NCBI GenBank assembly: GCA_944989445.1
Contig: CALYLW010001101.1
Coordinates: forward strand, 1-64,000
DNA length: 64,000 bases
Reading direction: 5' to 3'
Source of the DNA: Ampullaceana balthica
Taxonomy: Eukaryota > Mollusca > Gastropoda > Lymnaeidae
The notes beneath the pieces were generated by a model, which was not told where the DNA came from, searched no databases, and was given only the letters and a program-made list of their open reading frames with translations. Of this stretch, positions 25,268 to 35,589 are shown piece after piece. The stretch's first letter is position 1, and each line of letters starts with the position of its first letter. The translations under genes were made by a program, and so were the position numbers.

Positions 25268-27403
25268 ACCATAATAAGATTATAATAACAACATACGCAA
25301 TACTGTTCAGCAGAAGCTCCGTCAGATGCAGGACGATTGGCTCGGCAACAAAGCTGACGAGACCCAAGGCTATGCAGACAGGCGTGACTATAAAAACTTC
25401 TAAGACGCCTTGAAAGAAGTGTATGGCACCACGCCTCAGGTACAAACCCCCTCCTCAGCGCAGATGGTAACACTCTCATCACAGACAAAGAGAAGATCTT
25501 GGAGAGATGGGTCGAACATTTCGATGACGTCCTAAATCGCCCTTCGACAATCAAAAACGAAGCCATCAATCGTCTCCCCCAAGTGCCCACAAACAAAGCA
25601 CTGGATGACCCCCAAACCTTGCTCGAGGTCATGAAAGCAATTTATCTTCTCTCCAGTGGCAAAGCACCTGGTTCTGACGCCATATCAGCTGAGGTCTACA
25701 AGGAGGGGGGAACAGCCCTGACTGAAAGGCTCCACCAGCTGTTTCTCTTAATATGGCAACAAGAGACGATCCCGCAGGACTTCAAAGATCCCACCATCAT
25801 ACATTTATATACGCGAAAAGGAAGTAGACAGGCTTGTGACAACCACAGAGGCATATCCCTGCTTTCTATCGCAGGAAAGATCCTTGCCAGAATCCTGCTT
25901 AATCGCCTCACATTCCACCTTGACCAAGGACTCCTGCCTGAAAGTCAGTGTGGATTCCGAAAAGAGCGAGGAACCATCGACATGGTGTTCGCTGTCAGGA
26001 AGCTGCAAGACAAATGTCAGGAGCAGAACTTCGACCTGTTCTCCACCTATGTCGACCTGACCAAGGCTTTTGACACTGTTGGCAGAGAGGGTATGTGGAA
26101 GAAAATGGCCAAGTACGGTCGCCCAAGGAAATTCATCGTCTTGGTGCAACAATTCCATGAGGGCGTGCATGCCAGAGTCCAGGACAGCGGGGAGTTTTCT
26201 GATCCTTTCCCAGTCACAAACGGGGTCAAGCAGGGCTGCGTCCTGGCACCAACACTGTTTAGCCTCATGTTTTCCGCCATGCTGACAGAGGCCTTTAGAG
26301 ATGAGGATGTTGGTGTCAACCTGAAGTACCGCACAGATGGCAAGCTGTTCAACCTTCGGAGGCTCCAGGCAAAAACCAAGGTTATGACAGACATCATCAG
26401 AGACCTGCTGTTTGCTGATGACTGTGCCCTCAACGCTGTCTCAGAAGCCGACATGCAACGCAGTGTAAACCTGTTCTCCAGCGCCTGTACAAACTTTGGT
26501 CTGACAATTAAAACTAAGAAGACTGAGGTCCTCCATCAGCCCACGCATGGAAGGCCCTACGTAGAGCCCAACATCACTGTCAATGGCCAGAGACTCAACA
26601 CAGTGCACCGGTTCACATACCTAGGCAGCACACTGTCTCAAAATGTCACTATCGATGACGAAGTGAACGTCAGAATTGCCAGAACCAGCTCCACTTTTGG
26701 CAGGTTGTACCCTAATGTCTGGAACAGAAGAGACATTACAATCCAGACCAAGCTGAAAGTGTACAGGGCAGTGGTGCTCCCCACACCACTATATGCTTGT
26801 GAAACTTGGACTGTTTATCAGCGCCATGCAAGAAAGCTTAACCACTTTCATATAACAAGCCTCAGGAAGATTCTCGGCATAAAACGGCAGAACAAAATTC
26901 CAGACACAGTGGTACTGACCAAGGCAGGTCTCCCCAGCATCTTCACCCTCCTGATGCAGACCCAGCTTCGCTGGGTAGGGCACGTTGTCCGAATGCCAAA
27001 CGGGAGACTGCCAAAGAGAATCTTCTATGGTGAACTCCAGTATGGCCAGCGGTCCCACGGTGGGCAAAAGAAACGCTTCAAAGACACACCGAAAGCCTCA
27101 ATGAAAGCGCTTGCCATCAATCCAGACACGTGGGAACGAGCTGCAATGGACCGATCCTCCTGGCGCTCTTCCATCCACGAAGGTGCCAGGTCATGCGAGG
27201 CAAACCGGATCACCACCGCAGAAAAGAAGAGGCAAGCCCGAAAGGTCCATGCTGTCAACCCTCCAGGAGATGTCCCACTCGTCCCTTGTCCCTTCTGTTC
27301 CCGAACCTTCCGTGCAAGGATCGGCCTAATCAGCCATCTGCGCACGCACAGACAACCCTCGGATTACTAGAGTGGTACTCGTCGTATCGACGGACGAGCG
27401 AAC
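25268..27403 (+). mobile_element. RTE-like LINE insertion, 5'-truncated, with candidate 12-bp TSD
   Basis: The reverse-transcriptase coding region is bracketed by the direct repeat AAACCATTATAA (25256-25267 and 27404-27415), a plausible target-site duplication. The 5' endonuclease part is absent, and about 40 bp of AT-rich sequence separates the left repeat from the first LINE codons. The 3'UTR is very short: about 33 bp after the stop. Confidence 0.7.
25309..27370 (+). pseudogene. Reverse transcriptase of an RTE-like LINE, nearly intact core
   Basis: Recognisable coding starts near 25309 (QKLRQMQDDWLGNKADETQ). It has one in-frame TAA near 25400 and a frameshift near 25440, then is open from 25460 to the stop at 27370 (623 aa counted from the ATG at 25499). 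Domains in order: RT fingers (GKAPGSDAISAEVYK), GFRKERGTIDMVF, catalytic motif A YVDLTKAFDT (about 26050), NGVKQGCVLAPTLFS, catalytic FADD (26411-26422), YLGSTLSQN, the post-RT segment CETWTVYQRHARKLNHFH and WVGHVVRMP, and a C-terminal C2H2 zinc finger (CPFCSRTF...HLRTH). This arrangement matches LINEs often annotated as craniofacial development protein 2-like. The apurinic endonuclease is missing, so it cannot move autonomously. GC content is clearly above its surroundings. Confidence 0.85.
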
Positions 27404-27415
27404 AAACCATTATAA

Positions 27416-29506
27416 GACACACTTAATAGGATAATTTTAAAATTTTGTATTTATATATATATACAATTTTTAACTAGTTTAAATATATTTTTAATCTTCT
27501 GGAAAATGATAACAAAGATTTACATAAACACTATTCTTGATGTAAGTTATAATCTATATACTAACAACATACATATTCTGCTGGTTATTTGTTATTTTAG
27601 CTACTTATCCGCTCTAATGTACGTTAATGTAGATATTAACAATTAAAAAAACATTTTTTTTGTGTCCCATAACCTCGTGGTCGTAGGGGGTTCTAATGTT
27701 TCCATTATAGCTTTTCTCGGGGCTTGGTAGACCTCGGCGGTGCCTATCTCCTCTCCAGGTCAGCGGAGGCCTTTTTTAGCGGGAGTCATTCATCAACATT
27801 TTTATTTTGGCTTTAACAAATTTACCTATTGTTGTAAGTGGATGATCACAAGCTTTCAGAATATCTGATATTAATGTGGCGAGTAGCTCCATCTTGTAAG
27901 TAAAAAGTCATGTCATATATTCTTTTACCACATACAACTCTATTTCCTACACCCAAACAACCTCTGACCTCACAATATCAAGTTAGTGAGCTTATCATTG
28001 CATGTGATGTTACACTAATGAATAAATCACAAAGCTTCTTATTGTTGTCGCAGAGATCAAGCTTTTCACGTTGCATTGGTGCCCTGAGTGTTAGCTGGTC
28101 AGTGAAGGTTTACGTAACTTTGCAAAAAGATTTGGTGACATTTATAACAAAAACTGTGGTTTGACGTTGATTTTAAAAAAATGTTAACATTTTCCCTTTT
28201 TAAAAATTTCAAACGATGTAGGTGATAAAAAAAATGAGGGGTGGGGTGTATAACTACTATTTGTTTTCATCAGAAGTGAAAATCTACATGTTAAAATCCA
28301 CAGCTTTTTCCAGATTTTGTCAAAATATTACCTAAATATTTTGTGACGAAAAGAATTTTAAAAAAACACAATTTATTTAAATTTCTAATTAAATTAAATT
28401 AACTATACTTTTCTACTTTATTTCGTCGATATAAAAATGAAAGAAAAAGGAATGTTTGTTTAACAGAGCTCTTTTGTTTACGATGAATGTAAAATCTATT
28501 TAATGGATGGTCATTTAAAATCAACTCAACGCTTTTTACTTTTCAAAAAAATTTATGTTTTTTTAAAATTAATTCCAAAAACAAAACACATAAAGTGATT
28601 TTCAATTTATCACAATTGTCGGTGAACATTGTCCAAAAATAGATTTGTTCATGTAAAATTATTGATAAAATACATTATATATTTTTATTTTATATAGTTG
28701 ACGAGAATTCTCTAACATAATAACACTTGGTAAACACTTAAATAAATTACATTATTTAACACAACCTTTTCTCAGAAAGAAAAAGTTTTTTTTTAAATTA
28801 TAAAGAAAATGTATATGACGTTTCGGCAAAACTACATCACATGTGGTGATTAAAAATGTCAAAATAGTAAAGTACAGCGACATCACAAGTTGTCAGAGTG
28901 TTTTGTTTTAACAGAGAATAAACACTTATTGGTTCGCATAGTATCAAAGACTATGCTGACTCTGTACGTCTTGGTGACGTCAGTTAGAGATTCCATTTGC
29001 TTACAGCACTTGTCTATCTGTAAGTTAACGCGATATATAAATGTCTTTCTTTGTTTTGAAAAATATCATCGGACAATTTTGAAACCCATTATAATTTATT
29101 TCACCAAGAAAACACCCCCCAAGAAGATTCTAAAATTCATCACCTAGCGCCCCTTTTTTTTGCGATGTCCAATCATTATTTATACATGAAAACGTATTCA
29201 ATATAACTTTAATTATTTCTTTAAAGGTCTCATGGTATTTAGTCTTTAATATCAGTTATTAGGGACCAGTCTACTCCAGTTCGCTACCTTCTGGTGTATA
29301 ATTTTTTTTATAACTGTGTTATAAAACTGCATCTTATCACATTTTAGTGAAATGAAAATAAATATAACTTCAATCTTCTTCACTTTCACAAACTTAATCG
29401 CAGTAACAAATTACAAGTAAAGCGAATTTAAGTTAAAGTATTACATATTTACACAAATTAATGTCCCTTTTCACCTTGGTGTCAAATGAACCATTTAAAC
29501 GTGCAG
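27416..29506. other. AT-rich non-coding stretch 3' of gene 2
   Basis: A GC-richer patch at about 27665-27790 (CCTCGTGGTCGTAGG, CTCGGCGGTGCC, AGCGGAGGCC) stands out and may be a repeat fragment of unknown class. The rest is unstructured. A minus-strand AATAAA at 29095-29100 could serve gene 2. Confidence 0.4.
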
Positions 29507-30120
29507 TCACTGATGAGTGAGGTTTTCTCGGTTTTGGGGCGTTACAAACTCTGGCTCCAACTCAAAATATATGTGCTCTTTAGGAGCTGTACCTTGTGGT
29601 ATACTGTCTTCGGGGTAGAGTTCCGACAACGTTGGCTGCCTTTTTTGTTGCAGACTGTCGACATTGACTTGATCACCTGTGTTATTATCATCTAAGTTTG
29701 TGTCGGGTTCTTGCATGGCTTCACTGTTTCTTAATTCATTGGATTCGTGAGGTCCACACTGAAATCCCGGTTCTGAAAATGTTTTGAGCGTAATTCCATT
29801 GTTGATATTTTTATTGCCAACGGCTTCAACTGTAAACTTCTTAGGAGTCGTTATTCCTTCGGTAGTTGTGTATTCATTTAACGTTATCACCGAGTAAGGT
29901 TCGATGATTCTTGGACTTTCTGGTTTAATACCAGCATCGCAGGCCTCAGCGGTTTCAAATTTACCAGGATCCGGGCGCTGACGGAATGAAGCCTTTTTCA
30001 CCATTGCTCGTTTCTTGCGTCTGTATAACAATATCGTCACCGCTAGGACAACAAGGATCAAAACCGCTCCAACGGAGACGCAGACACCAATGATGATTGT
30101 AGAATTAAACGACATGTTTT
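29507..30120 (-). CDS. Gene 2: transmembrane and tail part of a gene 1 paralogue (partial)
   Basis: An open frame of 202 aa from ATG at 30115. It starts directly at a transmembrane segment (about residues 7-31, STIIIGVCVSVGAVLILVV), then RRKKRAMVKKAS and a 170-residue tail. It aligns with gene 1 in three blocks: TM plus RRKK, PRIIEPYSV versus PAVEPYHV, and KEHIYFELE versus PESIYFELE. The gene 1 YSKL and YGSL pair is absent; an SELYPED site (Y167) lies in a comparable place. No signal peptide or ectodomain precedes the TM. A stop lies three codons upstream of the ATG, and a weak acceptor (ATAAG|AAAAC) at 30121-30122 would let this be the 3' exon of a spliced gene. I found no upstream exon. Alternatives: a tail-only protein, or a relic that lost its ectodomain. 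The frame itself is intact. Confidence 0.6.
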
Positions 30121-31630
30121 CTTATGTCAAGACTGTGTGTTATTTTAAACTTTGTAGTTTTGTATGAATTTGTATCCCATATTTTTGTAGCATTCTGTTA
30201 AACTTTTGAAGTGGGTGTCTTACACAGATGTTTGCACATATGACACATTATATAAATTCATATGATTTTAGTGGCTTTTTTCAGAGAAGTGTATACTTAA
30301 ACCTACAATTATGAGCATATAAAAGCAAAATACTTTATGAGCCCAAAAAACTGTAATATTGATGTTTCAATGTATCTTTGAAATAGAGTCATCCATGACA
30401 GTGCTTTATGTCATATATCCCAACCGTCAAAGGGCGATGACTGCATTTTGAAACCAGTACATATAATTTAACCTGTGGACAGAAAACAATGGATCAAAAC
30501 ATACATCAAATTATTTTGACATTGATTGCTTTATGTAACATTTATAGATAAAATTAATATATATTTTTTGCTTGAGATTATGGAAGTTATTAATACAAAT
30601 GTAATGAACTTAATACTTGGTTTAAAAAGAATAATGTTGTTCATTCTTAATTATACATGAACAAAGATGAGAATGAGTCCTATTGCGGTCCATAGATATG
30701 GTAATTGTCAAATGTTAGCTCTCGTACATACCTCGTGCATATATTAAAACATTTAAATTTAATCAAATTGTTATGATTTATGAGAATTAATTTTAATTTT
30801 GAATTTTTTAAAAAAGCTTGAATCTAATCATTTTAAACAGAGGAAAGGCATTGATGTTTAACATTTACAATATGTATAGCTTCTGATGTAATATTATCAT
30901 TATTTGCGGAAAAGAAGAGATACATTTACATTTGTAATAAGAAAATATGTCCTATTTATATGTAAACACTATACTTCTGTGCACAAGAAACAATCTAAAA
31001 TGATATGGTAAGGACATTTGAAATACAATAAAAGTTATTCCTTCAAGTATTTGTGATTAAGTTGATTAAACTGATTCATCCTCAAATTTAGACAAGGCCT
31101 GAAAGGATTAAAAACAAGTTGTATCCCACTAGATACCTAGGATGCATCTATCTATAAAATAATTTAATAATTAATTATACTTTGTGTGTGAATTAAAATT
31201 ATATTTAAAATTAATCAATTTACACTTCAAAATATTTACATTTAAAAAGACATAATAGCACTATTTAATTTATATATATATATATATATATACATACACA
31301 TTGTGACAGTCTGTTATTAAATTAAGAAACATTATTTAGAGTTTGCTTTTATAATTTGTAAGTTGAAGCAGTAAAACAATTTTAATTACAGTTTGCACTT
31401 ACATGAATTAAAAAGGTTAATAGTTGAACACCACGTCATACTGAAGCAGTTAAAGTTAATAGAAATCACTTTTCAAATACATGCACTCATGTACGATACT
31501 ATATGATGTCACGCTGTTGGTTATATCCTTGTTCCAAATCTAACAAGGAAGTAAAATATATTGGACCATAAAAAAGGAATTTAAACACTGTTGTCGTTTC
31601 TTCGCTTCAATGAGAACTACGTGCAAACAC
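30121..31630. other. AT-rich stretch upstream of gene 2
   Basis: A good splice-acceptor-like sequence on the minus strand (TTGTTTTCTGTCCACAG, 3' end near 30475) is followed by a short open stretch without similarity to the family. A TA microsatellite lies at about 31271-31292. No ectodomain exon resembling F-x-K-C-L-C was found. Confidence 0.4.
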
Positions 31631-31633
31631 CTA

Positions 31634-32062
31634 TGTGCTATGACATTATGTGCTATGACATTATGTGCTATGACATTATGTGCTATGACATTATGTGCTA
31701 TGACATTATGTGCTATGACATTATGTGCTATGACATTATGTGCTATGACATTATGTGCTATAACATTATGTGCTATGACATTATGTGCTATGACATTATG
31801 TGCTATGACATTATGTGCTATGACATTATGTGCTATGACATTATGTGCTATGACATTATGTGCTATGACATTATGTGCTATGACATTATGTGCAATGAAA
31901 TTATGCGTAGTGAGACTACATGCAACAAAACAAAGTACAATAATACTAACTAAGTGTAATGAAATTAGGTTCCATAAAACTGGGTGCCATAAGAATAGGT
32001 GCAATAAAACTAGGTGTTATAAAACTAAGTGCGATAAAACTAGGCGCCATAAAACTAAGTCC
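31634..32062 (+). repeat. 15-bp tandem array, 17-18 clean copies plus a decayed tail
   Basis: TGTGCTATGACATTA is repeated almost without change from 31634 to about 31893, followed by about 11 increasingly diverged units (AGGTGCAATAAAACT-like) to about 32062. The 15-bp period leaves frames open on both strands (MCYDI, AMTLC, AHNVI repeats). These are not considered genes. Confidence 0.9.
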
Positions 32063-33038
32063 TTTGTGTATTTAGAAAGCATCCACATAAATTAAAACAA
32101 TTGTCTTAGGCTTGACACTTCATATATGCCAACGTAATATTACTATGTAATGGTAAAAGCATTACAAATTTATATTTACAAAGCCAAATTCTTTACGAAC
32201 ATGTAAACAAAACATCAACGAACATGAGCCATATATGCTACACAGAAATTCACTTAAACACTTCGATACCCTAGTGTATATCAAATGAAAGACTGGATCA
32301 ATAAAGTATTATTTTATTATTAGTAAGGCATATCTAAGTAAATTTAAAACAACGTGATAGCTATAAGTTTTAGTCAAATGGCAAAATACTACAAACAAAA
32401 AATTTGAAATGATACAAATTTTTGTCTATTTCTAATTAACCCTAATAGCAGAACTTGAAATGTTATAAACAATAGGTCATTAAAATGTACACATTTGTTT
32501 ATATCGAATACGTTTTAAATGAAATGATCACATTTGATGTAAACAAAATATATATATGTTTAAAAGATACGAAACATTTATGTTACCTGCATACAATTTG
32601 AGTCCAGTGTAATGATCTAAGTCTTTTCATATTTCTGTTCAATTATGTTTGAGTCTTATCTTACACACCTGGATCGATATAATCAATTTTAAACTTGACA
32701 ATGCCTGTTTGCCGGGTGTAGGCTAAAACTTGAGGTATGTGGACTTTGCACACACTTTGATAATTTTAGAACCATGTTAAATAAATTGAGTCATTCTGCA
32801 GGAAAATATTGAGTCAAAAGGCTACAATTTAAACTGAAGAAAATAAATTTTCAGTTAGAGGTTGCGAGACAATTTAAGGATAAGAGGTTATATCCAGTTG
32901 GGTACACCCAGATCGATTTATTTTATCAATGGGTGTCCTATCACAAAACTACACCTATAACAAATGACCCCACCCTATTTCTTTCCTGTTAGAGCAAGTA
33001 AGTAAGTTAGATTTTAATAATTAGTTATTATTTCACGT
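32063..33038. other. AT-rich non-coding stretch
   Basis: Nothing recognised. Confidence 0.5.
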
Positions 33039-33480
33039 CAGCGGCGTAGCGTAGGTATGTGCCGCCCGGGGCAGAATCAAAATTTGCCACCCCGCACCAA
33101 TATGTAAATAAGTTAATGATATAAAGAAAATATAATTTTTATAATAATAATACATTAACATTAATAAGGACACTTTTACATTTTTATGTTAGAAATAAAA
33201 AAGAAAAGCTTTCATTTTTTTTAACAATTGACGTTTTCTGTGTTTCATGGTACAATCCTTCATGTGTCAATGTTGTCAGACCATGCCATGCTCCATAGCT
33301 AAAATATCTGTAGGTTAGTCAATCTTGGTGTATTCATCATAGAGCTTAATTTAATGTTTCATTAACTTAACTTTAGAGAAGCAACTTTAACCCCTTTTAG
33401 CACTATACGTTTGTAAATAATTTCGGGTATCATTGACTTCATAATGTACATGTCAAACATGAATTAGAAAATAAATGAAT
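33039..33480 (-). mobile_element. Left end of a second hAT element with transposase C-terminus relic
   Basis: It begins CAGCGGCGTAGCGTAGG, then GCCGCCCGGGGC and TTTGCCACCCC. This corresponds to the left end of the hAT at 4659 (CAGTGGCGTAGCTAG, GCCACCCGAGGC). Minus-strand sequence at about 33225-33400 can be read, across frame breaks, as a degraded hAT C-terminal domain. TTTCACGT precedes it as the would-be duplication, but no right end with the same 8-mer was found, so the copy is truncated or rearranged. Confidence 0.55.
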
Positions 33481-33665
33481 TCATTGTGACCAGTAAAGTT
33501 CCTGCGAATATTAATATGTTTAGCTTTTCGTCTGCCTCTGTCAGTTTTTCTTTAGCTTTCAAAGTAACCACAAAAGGGCTCCATGGTATATTCACTATAT
33601 TGAAACATGAAGTCTGTTAAATGCTTTGCTTGTAGAACCAATAAGATATTCCCAATGGTGTATAG

Positions 33666-33895
33666 GGTTCCCTGACAAACGCGCACAAGACAATCGCGCA
33701 CACAAAAAGCGCACACAGATAATTCCGCAATGACACAAACGCGCACCGAACAAACGCAAACACCGATAGTTGTGCACACGGACAATGGCTCACACCTACA
33801 AACCTAACCCTAAACCTAACCCTAACCCTAACCCTAACCCTAACCCTAATCCTAACAGTGTGCGCGATTGTCTTGTGCGCATATGTCTGGTCACC
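33666..33895. mobile_element. 230-bp MITE carrying telomeric repeats, 9-bp TSD
   Basis: Perfect inverted repeats of GCGCACAAGACAATCGCGCA plus CAC occur near both ends (about 33680-33703 and 33859-33882). Outer ends are GGTTCCCTGACA and, inverted, GGTGACCAGACA. The direct repeat GGTGTATAG flanks it (33657-33665 and 33896-33904). The centre contains a CCCTAA array. The interior GCGCACA motif is repeated several times on the left arm only. Confidence 0.8.
33801..33856 (+). repeat. Interstitial telomeric repeat (CCCTAA)n
   Basis: About nine CCCTAA or near-CCCTAA units, entirely inside the MITE at 33666-33895. Confidence 0.9.
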
Positions 33896-34371
33896 GGTGT
33901 ATAGGCATGGGAAAGAATGCGCAAAAACGTTATAATGAACTAAAATATTTAGAGAGATTGTTTCAGTTGGAGTATCATGTAAACAATTAAGTTTGATGAA
34001 CTTTTTGTGCGAGATTCGACATTGAGATTTTATGTCTTTGCGTCTTTCTTGAACTCCTGAATATATACTTTACAGCCATGATGATGTATTAACACAACGT
34101 TGGACCACTGAAGTCAATTATTTTAAGACCAGTATTTATTTAAAATCATTTCCGATAAGATGTACGCAGATTCGCTTTTGCTTCAATGAAATCTTATAAA
34201 GATACTACAGCGTCTTTTTTGAGGCCCCTATCCTATTATCTTGTGCAGGATTTCGGATTCAATGCTTCAGGATCTGTCGTCAACTTTTTCAAAACGCTCG
34301 TAAACACATTTTCTGGTTTGCTAGAGAGCTGAAATTTTTACAGTAGGTTTTGCTTGTGCGGAGGATAAATC

Positions 34372-35075
34372 TATTAAATTTTCAGATCGGTCGAATGTAC
34401 TGTAATTAAATTAATGCATTTTTAGTTTATCTCTATATGTAGCTGCCAGCTTTTGTTGACAGTTTACACGTCACGCTGAGTTAAATTCAGCCATCCGTGA
34501 CCAACCATTTTTCCCTGCCCCCTGCGTTTTAAAACAAAGGGTATTTAATGCAATCTCAGTCTGTAAATGTTTGTCTCGTGTAAACATGATACATACTTTT
34601 TAGTTATGTCTCATATACAAGGGATTTATAGTCAAAAACTTTGTTTTTACGGGGTTGTTTAATTCAAAACCTTATATTAACTTCACCGTCGTCTCTTGGG
34701 ATTCGCAGGCGGTCAGTCGGGCGGGCGGAAAAACATAAGTAAATAAAACAAACCCGTAAAAACAAAGTTTTTGACTATAAATCCCTTATATATGAGACAT
34801 AACTAACAGTATTAATTATTTTCAAACATTTACAAACTGAATCTGTCTTAACTCAACTTTGCTTCATAACCCGGAAAGCCTGGTCACCGATCGCTGGTCC
34901 GAGCTGAGCGTGACACGTAAAATGTAAACAAAAGCACGTCGGTACTTCGATGGGTCGCGTCAAAGCGTCAACTCAAACTCTCACGTGGTGAAAAAAACAA
35001 TAACAAACAGTGAATTTGAATTACATACGTTATATAGGATAAACTAAAAATGCATTAATTTAATTACGGTATAGA
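34372..35075. repeat. Large inverted repeat of family A ends
   Basis: The left arm (34372-34655) is the reverse complement of family A 5' sequence. The right arm (34747-35075) is the same sequence in forward orientation. Both contain ACTATAAATCCC next to the ACCCGTAAAAACAAAG motif and TTAATTACnGTA. Between the arms lie about 90 bp that include the 3' terminus of a minus-oriented copy (CCTTATATTAACTTCACCG, then CGGGCGGGCGG). The arms match imperfectly over about 280-330 bp and could form a long hairpin. This looks like one copy inserted next to or into another in opposite orientation. Confidence 0.75.
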
Positions 35076-35206
35076 ACGTTTTAGAACTTACAGTTGCGTG
35101 GGGATGACTTCTCATGACATTTCCTTTATAAATTTGTTTTGTTATGATAAAAAAGCAATACAGTGTTAAAACTTTGGGAACTAAATGTTTTACATAAAAA
35201 CAAGAA

Positions 35207-35527
35207 ACTGGGGAGACCTGCCTTGGTCAGTACCATTGTGTCTGGTATTTTATCCTGCCACTTTATGCCGAGGATCTTCCTGAGGCTTGTTGAATGAAAG
35301 TGGTTAAGCTTCCTAGCATGGCGCTGATACACAGTCCATGTTTCACACGCATATAGCAGTGTGGGGAGCACCACCGCCCTGTACACTTTCAGCTTGGTCT
35401 GGATGGTAATGCCTCTTCTGTTCCAGACATTTGGGTACAACCTGCCAAAAGTGGAGCTGGCTCTGGCAATTCTGACGCTCACTTCGTCATCGATGGTGGC
35501 ATTTTGCGACAGTGTGCTGCCTAGGTA
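35207..35527 (-). pseudogene. Internal fragment of the RTE-like LINE reverse transcriptase
   Basis: A minus-strand segment of 107 codons, YLGSTLSQNATIDDE through VLTKAGLPS, is almost identical to the corresponding stretch of the copy at 25.3-27.4 kb and has no frame break. It lacks both the RT catalytic core and the 3' end, so it is cut at both sides. The open frame around it (35581-35126) extends into unrelated sequence. Confidence 0.8.
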
Positions 35528-35589
35528 TGAGAACCATACTGTGTGCCTTCTTCTCAGCATATGGACACGACTTCTAGCCACTGCCCTGT

